12,008 bases of DNA from an uncultured Clostridia bacterium (GCA_937888765.1 CALASU010000159.1:1-12008); one strand, 5' to 3'; counted from the first letter of the stretch, positions 1-7,279 are shown. A program made the numbers and translations. The notes: a model not told the origin generated them from the letters alone.

Positions 1-257
1 TCGGTGTTCTTAAGGAGGCAGAACTTGAGCGCCCTGTCGCAGAACTTCTCGTCAGAAAGCATTCCATACTCGATGAAAAGCTTCAGGTTGTCCCATTTCT
101 GCAGAGGAATCAGTCGTTGTGACGCAATGCCAATATGACAGACACGTTCCTTTTTCTGCACGTTCAGCTTTTCCACAATTGTCCCCTGAAAGGTCTGCTG
201 TGTATCCTCGGAAAGAGAAATTTTTTGAAAAACATTATCAAAACTTTGTGCGGTCAT
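1..257 (-). CDS. polC: Probable PolC (DNA polymerase III alpha, Gram-positive type), N-terminal fragment
   Basis: Partial gene running off the left edge, 85 residues visible. The ATG at 257-255 follows an AAGG/GGGAG-rich purine stretch and lies 26 bases after the ispG stop. Residues 6-57 (SFDNVF...QKISLSED...RLIPLQKWDNL) resemble from memory the N-terminal domain of B. subtilis PolC (FQILLQQINMTDD...SLLPFQIYDTL). polC is also the usual gene after ispG in Clostridia. PolC is the replicative polymerase with built-in 3'-5' exonuclease and PHP domains, none of which is inside the window. Oddity: from codon 55 onward (bases 1-95) codon choice changes sharply, with 25 of 31 codons ending in G or C against 22 of 54 before. 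The residues there (FIEYGMLSDEKFCDRALKFC) no longer resemble PolC. The identity therefore rests on the first ~57 residues and synteny. Confidence 0.6.
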   Translation of the reverse strand, partial: MTAQSFDNVFQKISLSEDTQQTFQGTIVEKLNVQKKERVCHIGIASQRLIPLQKWDNLKLFIEYGMLSDEKFCDRALKFCLLKNT

Positions 258-283
258 AGACTCCCGCCTTTCTTTTGGTATAC

Positions 284-1333
284 TCAAATGCGTTCGATTT
301 CTTCCATCAGTGCCGCTACCAGCTCTGTTTCGGAAACCTTACGAATCACTTCGCCCTTTTTGAATACCAGCCCAACGCCTTTGCCGCCTGCAATACCCAG
401 ATCGGCTTCTCTGGCTTCCCCGGGGCCGTTTACCACGCAGCCCATTACGGCTACCTTAATATCTTTATCAATGGATTTACATTTTTCTTCTACTTCATTC
501 GCAATGGAAATCAGATCAATTTCTGTTCTGCCGCAGGTAGGACAGGATACAAATGTAATCCCGAATTTTCTAAGACCCAGACTTTTCAGAATTTCCTTTG
601 CCGCCTTGATTTCTTCTACAGGATCGCCTGTCAGAGAAACACGGATGGTATCGCCGATACCCATTGCAAGAATTGTACCGATACCGACAGCAGATTTGAT
701 TGTACCTGCATAAGGTGTACCCGCTTCTGTAATCCCTACGTGAATGGGATATGGAATTGCCTCAGACAGCAGGCGGTATGCTTCAATGGAGAAAGGCACA
801 TCTGAAGCCTTAATGGATACTACAATATCATAAAATTCATATTTTTCCAGAATGCGCACATGCTTCAGCGCACTTTCTACCAGACCCTGCGGTGTCACGC
901 CGCCGTATTTTTCCACCAGTTCCTTTTCCAGAGAACCGCTGTTTACACCAATACGAATGGGAATCTGTTTTTCCTTTGCCATTTCCACAACCTGACGGAT
1001 ACGGTCTTCTTCGCCGATATTGCCGGGATTGATACGTACTTTATCAATGCCCAGCTCCATCACTCTCAGCGCCAGACGATAATCAAAATGGATATCCGCA
1101 ACCAGAGGAATATGAATCCGTTTTTTGATTTCTCCAATGGCATCCGCCGCCACCATATCGGGTACTGCCACACGCACCAGTTCACAGCCTGCTTCTTCTA
1201 GCTGTAAAATCTGCGCCACCGTTGCATCCACATCTCTTGTGTCCGTATTGCACATGGACTGAATGATCACAGGATGCTTCCCGCCGAGCACCAGATTACC
1301 AACCTTAACCTCTCTTGTTTCTTTTCTTACCAT
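284..1333 (-). CDS. ispG: 4-hydroxy-3-methylbut-2-en-1-yl diphosphate synthase (IspG/GcpE)
   Basis: Cytosolic iron-sulfur enzyme of the MEP pathway. It reductively opens the ring of 2-C-methyl-D-erythritol 2,4-cyclodiphosphate to give HMBPP, the precursor of IPP and DMAPP. The N-terminal TIM-barrel part begins VKVGNLVLGGKHPVIIQSM. In the C-terminal cluster domain the [4Fe-4S] ligands are visible as SCPTCGRTE (Cys264, Cys267) and GCVVNGPGEA (Cys299, Glu306). The length of 349 residues is normal for the short bacterial form. I start at the ATG at 1333-1331. It is preceded by GGTGA at 5 bases, and the protein then begins MVRKETREVKVG, as family members do. A GTG at 1402 would add 23 residues, but it has no SD and lies only a few bases from the predicted transcription start of the promoter at 1411-1440. 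It lies downstream of rseP and just before polC. Confidence 0.96.
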   Translation of the reverse strand: MVRKETREVKVGNLVLGGKHPVIIQSMCNTDTRDVDATVAQILQLEEAGCELVRVAVPDMVAADAIGEIKKRIHIPLVADIHFDYRLALRVMELGIDKVRINPGNIGEEDRIRQVVEMAKEKQIPIRIGVNSGSLEKELVEKYGGVTPQGLVESALKHVRILEKYEFYDIVVSIKASDVPFSIEAYRLLSEAIPYPIHVGITEAGTPYAGTIKSAVGIGTILAMGIGDTIRVSLTGDPVEEIKAAKEILKSLGLRKFGITFVSCPTCGRTEIDLISIANEVEEKCKSIDKDIKVAVMGCVVNGPGEAREADLGIAGGKGVGLVFKKGEVIRKVSETELVAALMEEIERI

Positions 1334-1410
1334 ATCTTTCACCCTTTTCAGAAATTCAGAAAAACGCCTAAAATCAAAATTCATTTTAGACGTTTTTGCC
1401 ACTATCTTAT

Positions 1411-1440
1411 ATTATATCATAAATTTCATAATGTCGCCAA
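1411..1440 (-). promoter_or_regulatory. Sigma-A-type promoter for ispG (extended -10), inside the rseP 3' end
   Basis: Reading the minus strand, TTGGCG (1440-1435) is followed after 18 bases by TATAAT (1416-1411), preceded by TG at 1419-1418 (extended -10, TGATATAAT). The perfect -10 overlaps the TAA stop of rseP. Transcription would start near 1404, giving a leader of about 70 bases before the ATG at 1333. This arrangement suggests ispG and the gene after it can be transcribed independently of the upstream cell-envelope genes. The -35 is weak (4 of 6). Confidence 0.55.
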
Positions 1441-2500
1441 ACAATATATATACCATCAGCCCCATCAAAAACAGGAACCCAAGCCCCTGCAGGCGACCTT
1501 CCAGTTCTTCATCCATCGGCTTTCTGCGGATTATCTCGATCAGCAGGAAAAGAATTTTCCCGCCGTCCAGCCCGGGAATCGGAAACAGATTCAATACCCC
1601 CAGATTGGCACTCAGTACCGCACCAATGAACACAACATTCTGCACAGCCGCCAGAACGCTGTATTGCAGCCCTGCCTCATAGCTGTCCCCAACCATTTTA
1701 TAAATGGCAATCGGGCCGCCGTATTCATCCTGTGATGCCGTAAAGGTAAAGACTCTTGCCAATCCTTCCGCTGTCATTTTCACATAATTGAGCATGGCAT
1801 AATAGCTATAATGCGCTGTATCGCCAATTGTTGCCTTTTCAAAGCCTTCCGCAGGCTCTGCCAGAAGCCCCGTATAAATCATGGGAGAAAACCCAATCAG
1901 ATAGCGGCCCTGTGCTTCATCCAGCTTCGGCTTCAGCTCATAGCGATACAGTAATCCATCCTTTCCAAGCACTTCCAGAAGGATCGGTTCGCCTGTATTT
2001 GCCTGTAACATATATTGCAGTTCATCATAAATATGGATGCGCTTTCCATCAATGCGCTGAATCACGTCGCCTGCCTGTAAGCCACATTCTTCTGCCGCAG
2101 ACTGTGGAAGCACTTCCCGAATCTGAGGAGTTGCCAGATAAGAGGTACAGGTCAGACCAAAAATCATGATAAATGCGAGCAGGAAATTCATAAAAGGCCC
2201 TGCCGCCATGACTGCCAGACGAATACCAACAGGCTTATTAAAAAAGGATTTGTCTCCAATTTTGCCGTCCTCATTTTCACCTTCCATACGACAGAAGCCG
2301 CCCAAAGGCAATGCACGAATGCTGTACTCTGTTTCTCCTTTCTGACGGGAAAACAGCTTCGGCCCCATACCGATGGCAAATTCTTCTACGCAGATACCGC
2401 CTTTTTTCGCCACAATAAAATGTCCGAATTCATGTGCTACTACCAGTATACCGATCAATAAAATCGTAATCAATAACGAGGAAATGTTCCCCACCTCCAA
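1412..2500 (-). CDS. rseP: RIP-type zinc metalloprotease RseP/RasP (site-2 protease)
   Basis: Intramembrane metalloprotease that cuts anti-sigma factors and leftover signal peptides within the membrane. The first membrane helix carries the zinc-binding HEFGH motif (residues 23-27). A membrane helix near residues 91-115 is followed by a PDZ-like domain (about 126-190). The C-terminal region has the third zinc ligand motif NLFPIPGLDGGKI (304-316) and a last membrane helix at 340-360. At 362 residues the size is typical. It starts 15 bases after the dxr stop, so it is part of the uppS-cdsA-dxr-rseP run. The start is uncertain. The coordinates given use the in-frame TTG at 2500, which has no good SD. 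A perfect GGAGGTG lies just inside that start, ideally spaced for ATT at 2485. No in-frame ATG exists between the upstream TAA and the catalytic helix. Confidence 0.95.
   Translation of the reverse strand: MEVGNISSLLITILLIGILVVAHEFGHFIVAKKGGICVEEFAIGMGPKLFSRQKGETEYSIRALPLGGFCRMEGENEDGKIGDKSFFNKPVGIRLAVMAAGPFMNFLLAFIMIFGLTCTSYLATPQIREVLPQSAAEECGLQAGDVIQRIDGKRIHIYDELQYMLQANTGEPILLEVLGKDGLLYRYELKPKLDEAQGRYLIGFSPMIYTGLLAEPAEGFEKATIGDTAHYSYYAMLNYVKMTAEGLARVFTFTASQDEYGGPIAIYKMVGDSYEAGLQYSVLAAVQNVVFIGAVLSANLGVLNLFPIPGLDGGKILFLLIEIIRRKPMDEELEGRLQGLGFLFLMGLMVYILFGDIMKFMI
2492..2498 (-). promoter_or_regulatory. Strong SD (GGAGGTG) that questions the rseP start
   Basis: GGAGGTG on the minus strand lies 2 bases inside the TTG-initiated frame. 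The triplet 8 bases after GGAGG is ATT (2485-2483, codon 6 of the TTG version). Starting there would leave 17 residues before the HEFGH motif, close to the 19 I count from memory for B. subtilis RasP. GTG at 2494 overlaps the SD itself, and the next in-frame TTG (codon 10) is 20 bases away. Confidence 0.55.
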
Positions 2501-2515
2501 ATAGAGTGCTCTGCC

Positions 2516-3664
2516 TTATTTGAAAGAAACAGATTTCGCATATGCTCTCGCCCATGCATCCGCTTCCAGCAGATCCTCCAGTGTATATTCATATTTTACA
2601 GTATATGCATCCATTGTCCGTTCTATCAATGCGGGGATTTCTAAGAAAGAAATATCTCCTGCAAGGAAGCGGGCAACTGCAATTTCATTTGCCCCATTGA
2701 GAACCGCAGGCAGTGTGCCGCCCGTCTGCAAAGCACGATAGGCAAAGGACAGACAAGGGAAGGTTTCCATATCGGGCGTTTCAAATGTCAGATTGCTTCT
2801 TTTTGTAAAGTCCACTCTGGGGAAAGGATTTTTCACACGCTTGGGATAAGTCAGCGCATACTGAATGGGTACACGCATATCAGGTTCGCCAAGCTGTGCA
2901 ACGATCGCCCCGTCTTCATATTCCACCGCAGAATGGATGATGCTCTGGGGATGGATCAGCACTTCAATCTGCTCTGTTTCTACGCCGAACAGCCATTTTG
3001 CTTCCATCACTTCCAGCCCCTTGTTCATCAGTGTAGCGGAATCAATCGTAATTTTCTTACCCATTGCCCAGTTTGGATGCTTCAGCGCATCCGCCGCAGT
3101 AATGTGCAGTAATTCCTCTCTCTTTTTGCCGCGGAAAGGACCGCCCGAAGCGGTCAGCAGAATTCTTTCGATTTTATTGCCTTCATTCCCCTGCAGGGAC
3201 TGGAAAATCGCAGAATGTTCGCTGTCTACGGGATAAATGGCACTGTTATGCTTTTTCGCCAGATCCATTACCAGCTGTCCCGCAGAAACAAGTGTTTCCT
3301 TATTGGCAAGAGCAATATTTTTGCCCGCCCGGATTGCTTCAAATGTAGGCTTCAGCCCTACGTTACCAACAACGGAAGTCACAACCGTATCTACGCCGTC
3401 ATAAGTTGCCGCTTCCACCAGACCATCCATACCGCTGACGATACGCACATTGGTATCTGCCAATCTGCCTTTCAGTGCTTCCGCATTTTTTTCATCCATG
3501 ACTGCTACCAGCTCAGGCTGAAATTTTCTTGCCTGCTGTTCCAGCAGATCAATATTGTGGTTGCCTGTGATCGCCGCAACACGGATTTCTTCTAAATTTT
3601 CTACCACTTCCAATGTCTGTGTGCCAATGGAACCGGTAGAGCCTAAAATAGAAATCATTCTCAT
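2516..3664 (-). CDS. dxr: 1-deoxy-D-xylulose 5-phosphate reductoisomerase (Dxr/IspC)
   Basis: Second enzyme of the MEP pathway. It rearranges and reduces DXP to 2-C-methyl-D-erythritol 4-phosphate using NADPH and a divalent metal in the cytosol. The NADPH-binding loop GSTGSIG is at residues 8-14. The metal and substrate site shows as YPVDSEHSAIFQ (Asp147, Glu149) and DSATLMNKGLEVMEA (Asn214, Lys215, Glu218), with the substrate-binding ASGGPFR at 172-178. The length of 382 residues is normal. The ATG at 3664 is preferred over the ATG two codons later because AAGGTG sits 8 bases before it. It follows cdsA by 15 bases and precedes rseP by 15, so these are cotranscribed. ispG, another enzyme of the same pathway, is two genes downstream. 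Confidence 0.98.
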   Translation of the reverse strand: MRMISILGSTGSIGTQTLEVVENLEEIRVAAITGNHNIDLLEQQARKFQPELVAVMDEKNAEALKGRLADTNVRIVSGMDGLVEAATYDGVDTVVTSVVGNVGLKPTFEAIRAGKNIALANKETLVSAGQLVMDLAKKHNSAIYPVDSEHSAIFQSLQGNEGNKIERILLTASGGPFRGKKREELLHITAADALKHPNWAMGKKITIDSATLMNKGLEVMEAKWLFGVETEQIEVLIHPQSIIHSAVEYEDGAIVAQLGEPDMRVPIQYALTYPKRVKNPFPRVDFTKRSNLTFETPDMETFPCLSFAYRALQTGGTLPAVLNGANEIAVARFLAGDISFLEIPALIERTMDAYTVKYEYTLEDLLEADAWARAYAKSVSFK

Positions 3665-3679
3665 TTTCTATACACCTTC

Positions 3680-4492
3680 TTACTTCTGAATCAGGAATAA
3701 CATAATATAGTATAATACAGGTGCTGTCATAATTACGCTGTCAAATCTGTCCAGCACGCCGCCGTGACCGGGCATCAGATTGCCATAGTCCTTAATGCCA
3801 ACCTGTCGCTTAATGGAAGATGCCGCCAGGTCACCAATCTGAGAGAGAATAGAACCTGCAAAACCGATCAGACCGCACAGCAGCAGTACATTCACATTAT
3901 CTATCGGATAGGTTTTATTGATCCATACGCCATACAGCAGACACAGTACAACAGAAGTAATCACGCCGCCTATCGAACCTTCAATCGTTTTCTTAGGGCT
4001 CAGTGCAGGGCAGAGTTTGTTTTTCCCAAGAAAATATCCTGTGAAATACGCACCCGTATCACAGCCAAAGGCAGAGATAAATGCCAGCCAGACCAGAAGT
4101 TTTCCATGATCGAATTCTCTTACCAGATACACATGAGAAAGCAGGAAGCAAGCATAGAAGAAGCCGAACAATGCTGCTGTAATTTCTGCATAATTTGTCT
4201 TTTTATAACAGAGCACACTGTAAACAAGCAGTGCAATGGTAAACAAGGATACAAACACACTGAATAAAGGTGCTGTATAAATGATCTTATCAATAAAAAT
4301 CAGATAGATCAGCCCAAAAAGATATGCAATGATGTGTGTTCCTTTTACTTCCTTGGAAACAGCCTTATTGAATTCATACATACCAACAAGACCAAGAACA
4401 GCGATACCGATATGTGTCCACATACCGCCGCTGACAATAACAAAAATCAGCAAAGGTAACGCTACCAATGCGGAAAGAATTCTCGTTTTCAT
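3680..4492 (-). CDS. cdsA: Phosphatidate cytidylyltransferase (CDP-diglyceride synthase)
   Basis: Integral membrane enzyme that makes CDP-diacylglycerol from phosphatidic acid and CTP, the branch point for acidic and zwitterionic phospholipids. The protein is nearly all hydrophobic segments, about eight membrane helices in 270 residues. The family signature occupies residues 226-251: SIKRQVGIKDYGNLMPGHGG followed by VLDRFD. The upstream conserved block FGCDTGAYFTGYFLG (142-156) continues into SPKKTIEGSIGG. The ATG start has GAGGTGA 6 bases before it, and this SD overlaps the uppS stop codon. Only 11 bases separate the two genes, which implies translational coupling. Nothing looks damaged. Confidence 0.97.
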   Translation of the reverse strand: MKTRILSALVALPLLIFVIVSGGMWTHIGIAVLGLVGMYEFNKAVSKEVKGTHIIAYLFGLIYLIFIDKIIYTAPLFSVFVSLFTIALLVYSVLCYKKTNYAEITAALFGFFYACFLLSHVYLVREFDHGKLLVWLAFISAFGCDTGAYFTGYFLGKNKLCPALSPKKTIEGSIGGVITSVVLCLLYGVWINKTYPIDNVNVLLLCGLIGFAGSILSQIGDLAASSIKRQVGIKDYGNLMPGHGGVLDRFDSVIMTAPVLYYIMLFLIQK

Positions 4493-4503
4493 CTGCAGTC
4501 ACC

Positions 4504-5250
4504 TCATTTCAGTCTGCCGCCAAAACGACGCTCTCTGTTCTGATAATAATAGATTGCCTTTTCAAGTTCTTTTTTATCAAAATCGGGCCAAAGCACTTCG
4601 GAGAAATAGAATTCGGAATACGCAATCTGCCACAGCAGGAAATTGCTGATACGCTCTTCCCCGCTGGTACGGATTACCAGTTCGGGATCGGGTGCACCTG
4701 CGGTATCCAGTGCATTGCTGATGCTGTCCTCTGTAATTGCTTCGGGAGCAAGTTTCCCTGCCGCTACAGCCTGTGCAATTTTAGCCACTGCACGGCGCAG
4801 TTCGTCTCTGCCGCCATAGTTCAGGGCAATATGTACTGTCAGCCCTGTTTTTTCTTTGGACAGCTCTTCGATTTCCAGAATATGCTCCTGAATATCCTTG
4901 TCCAGACGACGAATGTCGCCAATGACCTTCAGACGTACATCGTCTTTCAGGAATTTTTTAAAGTAGTTTTTCAGATATAGACGCAGCAGATCCATGATTG
5001 CACCGACTTCTTCTTCGGAGCGTTTCCAGTTTTCTGTAGAAAACGCATAGACTGTCAGATGCTCCAGTCCCAGTTCTCTTGCTGCTGTAATGATGTTTTC
5101 CAGTGCTTCCGCACCCGCTTTATGCCCTGCCTTTCTGGGCAGTGCACGTTTTGTTGCCCATCTGCCGTTGCCATCCATGATGATCGCGATATGCTTGGGC
5201 ATTTTATCGGGATTCAGCTGATATTCGCCGGTTTCTTTTGCAAAAAACAT
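4504..5250 (-). CDS. uppS: Isoprenyl transferase / undecaprenyl diphosphate synthase
   Basis: cis-Prenyltransferase that adds IPP units to farnesyl diphosphate to make undecaprenyl diphosphate, the lipid carrier for peptidoglycan and other wall polymers. The catalytic IAIIMDGNGRWA block is at residues 21-32 with Asp26. STENW is at 71-75, and the conserved C-terminal motif RTSGEERISNFLLWQIAYSE is at 194-213, followed by WPDF. The protein has 248 residues, normal length. The ATG at 5250 has AAGGGGGA about 6 bases upstream. It uses IPP from the MEP enzymes encoded downstream in the same cluster. It follows frr but is separated from it by a terminator-like hairpin only about 20 bases before this start. 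Its expression therefore depends on read-through or on a weak internal promoter. Confidence 0.97.
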   Translation of the reverse strand: MFFAKETGEYQLNPDKMPKHIAIIMDGNGRWATKRALPRKAGHKAGAEALENIITAARELGLEHLTVYAFSTENWKRSEEEVGAIMDLLRLYLKNYFKKFLKDDVRLKVIGDIRRLDKDIQEHILEIEELSKEKTGLTVHIALNYGGRDELRRAVAKIAQAVAAGKLAPEAITEDSISNALDTAGAPDPELVIRTSGEERISNFLLWQIAYSEFYFSEVLWPDFDKKELEKAIYYYQNRERRFGGRLK

Positions 5251-5268
5251 AATTGTCCCCCTTGTAAC

Positions 5269-5294
5269 AAAAACCCCTCTCCGAAAAGAGGGGT
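5269..5294 (-). terminator. Intrinsic terminator/attenuator between frr and uppS
   Basis: On the minus strand, ACCCCTCT (5294-5287) pairs with AGAGGGGT (5280-5273), 8 bp around a 6-base loop (TTTTCGG region), followed by TTTTTGTT. It lies 16 bases after the frr stop and ends 18 bases before the uppS ATG. It fits a factor-independent terminator for pyrH-frr that must be partly bypassed to express uppS. Confidence 0.75.
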
Positions 5295-5310
5295 ATCATT
5301 TCTAACACTA

Positions 5311-5868
5311 TTATACTGTAAGGATGTCTTTGCTCTTGCTTTCGCATTTTGCGTCAACTTCAGCAACATATTTGTCTGTCAGCTTCTGTGTTTCTTCTTC
5401 CACGTCCTTCAGCTGATCTTCTGTAATTTCTTTTGCTTTTTCCATTTTTTTGAAATGGTCCATAGCGTCACGTCTGATGTTTCTCAGCGCAACTTTTGCC
5501 TGTTCTGCTTTTTTCTTAACGTCTTTTGTCAGTTCTTTACGTCTTTCTTCTGTCAGTTCCGGGAATACCAGACGGATTACTTTACCATCGTTGTTGGGGT
5601 TGATACCCAGTTCAGACATATTGATTGCTTTTTCAATTGCTTTCAGCAGGGAAGAATCCCAAGGCTGAATCTGCAGCAGACGAGGTTCGGGAACTGTGAT
5701 GTTACCAACCTGATTCAAAGGTGTGGGTGTGCCATAGTATTCCACCATGATCTTGTCCAGCACATGAGGGTTTGCACGACCTGCACGGATTGTGCCGTAT
5801 TCGCTTTCCAGTGCTGTGATTGTTTTTTTCATTTTTTCTTCATAAGGTTTTGTCATTTCAGATGCCAT
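5311..5868 (-). CDS. frr: Ribosome recycling factor
   Basis: Cytosolic translation factor that, with EF-G, splits the post-termination ribosome from mRNA and tRNA. The 185-residue length and the order of conserved blocks fit the family: helical domain I beginning KPYEEKMKKTITALESE, then RAGRANPHVLDKIMVEYYG (28-46), TPLNQVGNITVPEPRLLQIQ (49-68), and the C-terminal helix pair with RRKELTKDVKKKAEQAKVAL (109-128). The ATG has a strong AGGAGG 8 bases upstream. It follows pyrH with a 40-base gap that contains its SD and no visible promoter, so the two are probably cotranscribed. A hairpin terminator follows the stop. Confidence 0.98.
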   Translation of the reverse strand: MASEMTKPYEEKMKKTITALESEYGTIRAGRANPHVLDKIMVEYYGTPTPLNQVGNITVPEPRLLQIQPWDSSLLKAIEKAINMSELGINPNNDGKVIRLVFPELTEERRKELTKDVKKKAEQAKVALRNIRRDAMDHFKKMEKAKEITEDQLKDVEEETQKLTDKYVAEVDAKCESKSKDILTV

Positions 5869-5908
5869 TATTCGTTCCTCCTAAAATAAAAGACTAATAA
5901 TAAAACAC

Positions 5909-6613
5909 TTAAACAGTTACAATAGTACCGATTTTTTCTCCGCTGGCCGCACGGATAATGCTGTTTTCTTCATTCAGACCAAAGATGATAACAGGGATTT
6001 TGCGTTCAAAGCAAAGATTTGCTGCCGCCATATCAATGACTTTCAGATTGTTCTTCACGATGTCTTCCGCTTTGATGATATCAATTTTCTTTGCTTCCGG
6101 ATTGATTGCAGGGTCATCATCATATACCCCGTCAATGCTCTTTGCGAAGAACAGACCATCTACATCCAGTTCTGCACCTCTCAAAGCTGTGATGGTGTCT
6201 GTAGAGAAGAAAGGATGTCCCATACCTGCGGCAAAGATCACGACTTCGCCTCTTTCCAGATGTGCGATGGCACTTTCTTTGGAGAACATTTCTGTCATCG
6301 TACCGATCATAATGGGTGTCTGCACAAATGCTTTGATACCATTCTGACGGAATGCATCTGCCACATAGATTGCATTCATTACAGTTGCCAGCATACCGAT
6401 CTGGTCTGCTTTTGTACGGTCCATTTTAGAATCCGCACTTCTGCCTCTCCAGAAGTTACCGCCGCCAATTACCAGAGATACCTGAGTCCCTTTTGCCATT
6501 ACGGATTTGATCTGCTCGATCAGTCCCCAGATCACTGTATCATCAAAAGTTACGCCGTCTTTGTCACCCGCAAGCGCTTCGCCGCTCAGCTTCAGTACAA
6601 TTCTCTTATACAT
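5909..6613 (-). CDS. pyrH: Uridylate (UMP) kinase
   Basis: Cytosolic amino-acid-kinase-fold enzyme that phosphorylates UMP to UDP with ATP, feeding RNA, DNA and UDP-sugar wall precursor synthesis. Visible motifs are KLSGEAL (8-14), GGGNFWRG (50-57), the UMP-binding FFSTDTITALRGAE (135-148) and the nucleotide-site KSIDGVYDDDP (158-168). It has 234 residues, the usual length. The ATG at 6613 has AAGGAGG 10 bases upstream. The gene normally follows tsf directly. Here a 4-kb insert intervenes, and pyrH has its own near-consensus promoter at 6664-6692. Confidence 0.98.
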   Translation of the reverse strand: MYKRIVLKLSGEALAGDKDGVTFDDTVIWGLIEQIKSVMAKGTQVSLVIGGGNFWRGRSADSKMDRTKADQIGMLATVMNAIYVADAFRQNGIKAFVQTPIMIGTMTEMFSKESAIAHLERGEVVIFAAGMGHPFFSTDTITALRGAELDVDGLFFAKSIDGVYDDDPAINPEAKKIDIIKAEDIVKNNLKVIDMAAANLCFERKIPVIIFGLNEENSIIRAASGEKIGTIVTV

Positions 6614-6634
6614 GTTTTCACAGCCTCCTTACTC

Positions 6635-6647
6635 TTATGTAACATAA
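6635..6647. repeat. Perfect 13-base palindrome in the pyrH leader
   Basis: TTATGTAACATAA (6-base arms around one centre base) lies between the predicted transcription start and the SD of pyrH. It could be a small hairpin or a protein-binding site. The function is not known from the sequence. Confidence 0.4.
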
Positions 6648-6663
6648 ATACACATTCTTTCCA

Positions 6664-6692
6664 ATTATAGCATAAGCCGTATTACTTTTCAA
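6664..6692 (-). promoter_or_regulatory. Strong sigma-A promoter for pyrH-frr
   Basis: On the minus strand, TTGAAA (6692-6687), a 17-base spacer and TATAAT (6669-6664), with TG one base before the -10 (TGCTATAAT, extended -10). Five of six -35 bases and all six -10 bases match consensus. The predicted start near 6657 gives a leader of about 44 bases before the pyrH ATG. Confidence 0.85.
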
Positions 6693-6739
6693 GTATTTGC
6701 AATGCTCTGCGAGATACCTGTATGTCTTCTGAACAGAGA

Positions 6740-7279
6740 TCATTTATTCCTGAATATCGCATGAATTCTGTCTGCAATCGCCTGTTCCCGGAATCTGACG
6801 GCATCATATTTTGTCAGCATGGGATACGGTCTTAAATACTGTTTGTATTTACGCACCATCGCCAGTGTCTCCTTAGATGCCGGTTCTCCTTCTCCGCCCT
6901 CACGATGCCAGTATAATTGATTATCCTGAAGAAACATCGGATACTGTGCACAATCCCCATAGGCAAGGATAAACAGCTGCATCTCCGGAATTCCCAGACG
7001 CTCAGAAAGCGTATCAGAAACATGCTGAATCAGAAATTCTCTGTAATTCATCATTTCCAGAAACGTACCTGTCGGCACTTTAGAGAGTGCTGTAGGTGAT
7101 TTCAGCAGAAACAGATCCCCCTTATTGATAATATAATGCAGATCATTGAATTTAAAAGGAATCTCCTCTTCCACACCCAATAAACCCGCAATGGTAAACG
7201 GACGTTCAAATGTCATTGTATTTTCATCGGCCTGTCCAGGCCGCAGATTCTGCATGATTGGATAGTCTTTATTCATCAT
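6740..7279 (-). CDS. Hypothetical protein, unrecognised, divergent from the Hsp70/J-like operon
   Basis: 179 residues, family not recognised. It has no signal peptide and no membrane helix, so it is probably a small soluble cytoplasmic protein. It has a mixed alpha/beta look, with FTIAGLLGVEEEIPFKFNDL near 28-47, then IINKGDLFLLKSP, a central helix-rich stretch (FLEMMNYREFLIQHVSDTL, 73-91), one cysteine (Cys110), the striking YWHREGGEGEP (123-133) and a basic C-terminal third. The gene appears real. The purine-rich AAAGGGGGAGC lies just before the paired ATGs (7279 and 7276), codon use matches its neighbours, and no other gene occupies the region. The second ATG has slightly better SD spacing. 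It starts 162 bases from the Hsp70 gene and points the other way, toward pyrH, with no clear terminator before the pyrH promoter. A functional link to the chaperone pair is inferred from position only. Confidence 0.8.
   Translation of the reverse strand: MMNKDYPIMQNLRPGQADENTMTFERPFTIAGLLGVEEEIPFKFNDLHYIINKGDLFLLKSPTALSKVPTGTFLEMMNYREFLIQHVSDTLSERLGIPEMQLFILAYGDCAQYPMFLQDNQLYWHREGGEGEPASKETLAMVRKYKQYLRPYPMLTKYDAVRFREQAIADRIHAIFRNK

Noticed and set aside
1334..1402. N-terminal extension of ispG from GTG 1402
   Set aside because: It has no SD, lies about two bases after the predicted transcription start, and adds 23 residues not typical of the family.
5059..5889. Long plus-strand open frame (276 codons) opposite uppS and frr
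   Set aside because: It is antisense to two well-supported conserved genes, its product is rich in Cys and Phe as expected from reversed Lys/Glu codons, and it spans the intergenic terminator. It is a shadow.
6614..6740. Terminator for the 179-residue gene
   Set aside because: Only a 5-bp CTCTG/CAGAG pairing with a loop of more than 20 bases is present and it has no T-run. It is too weak to call.
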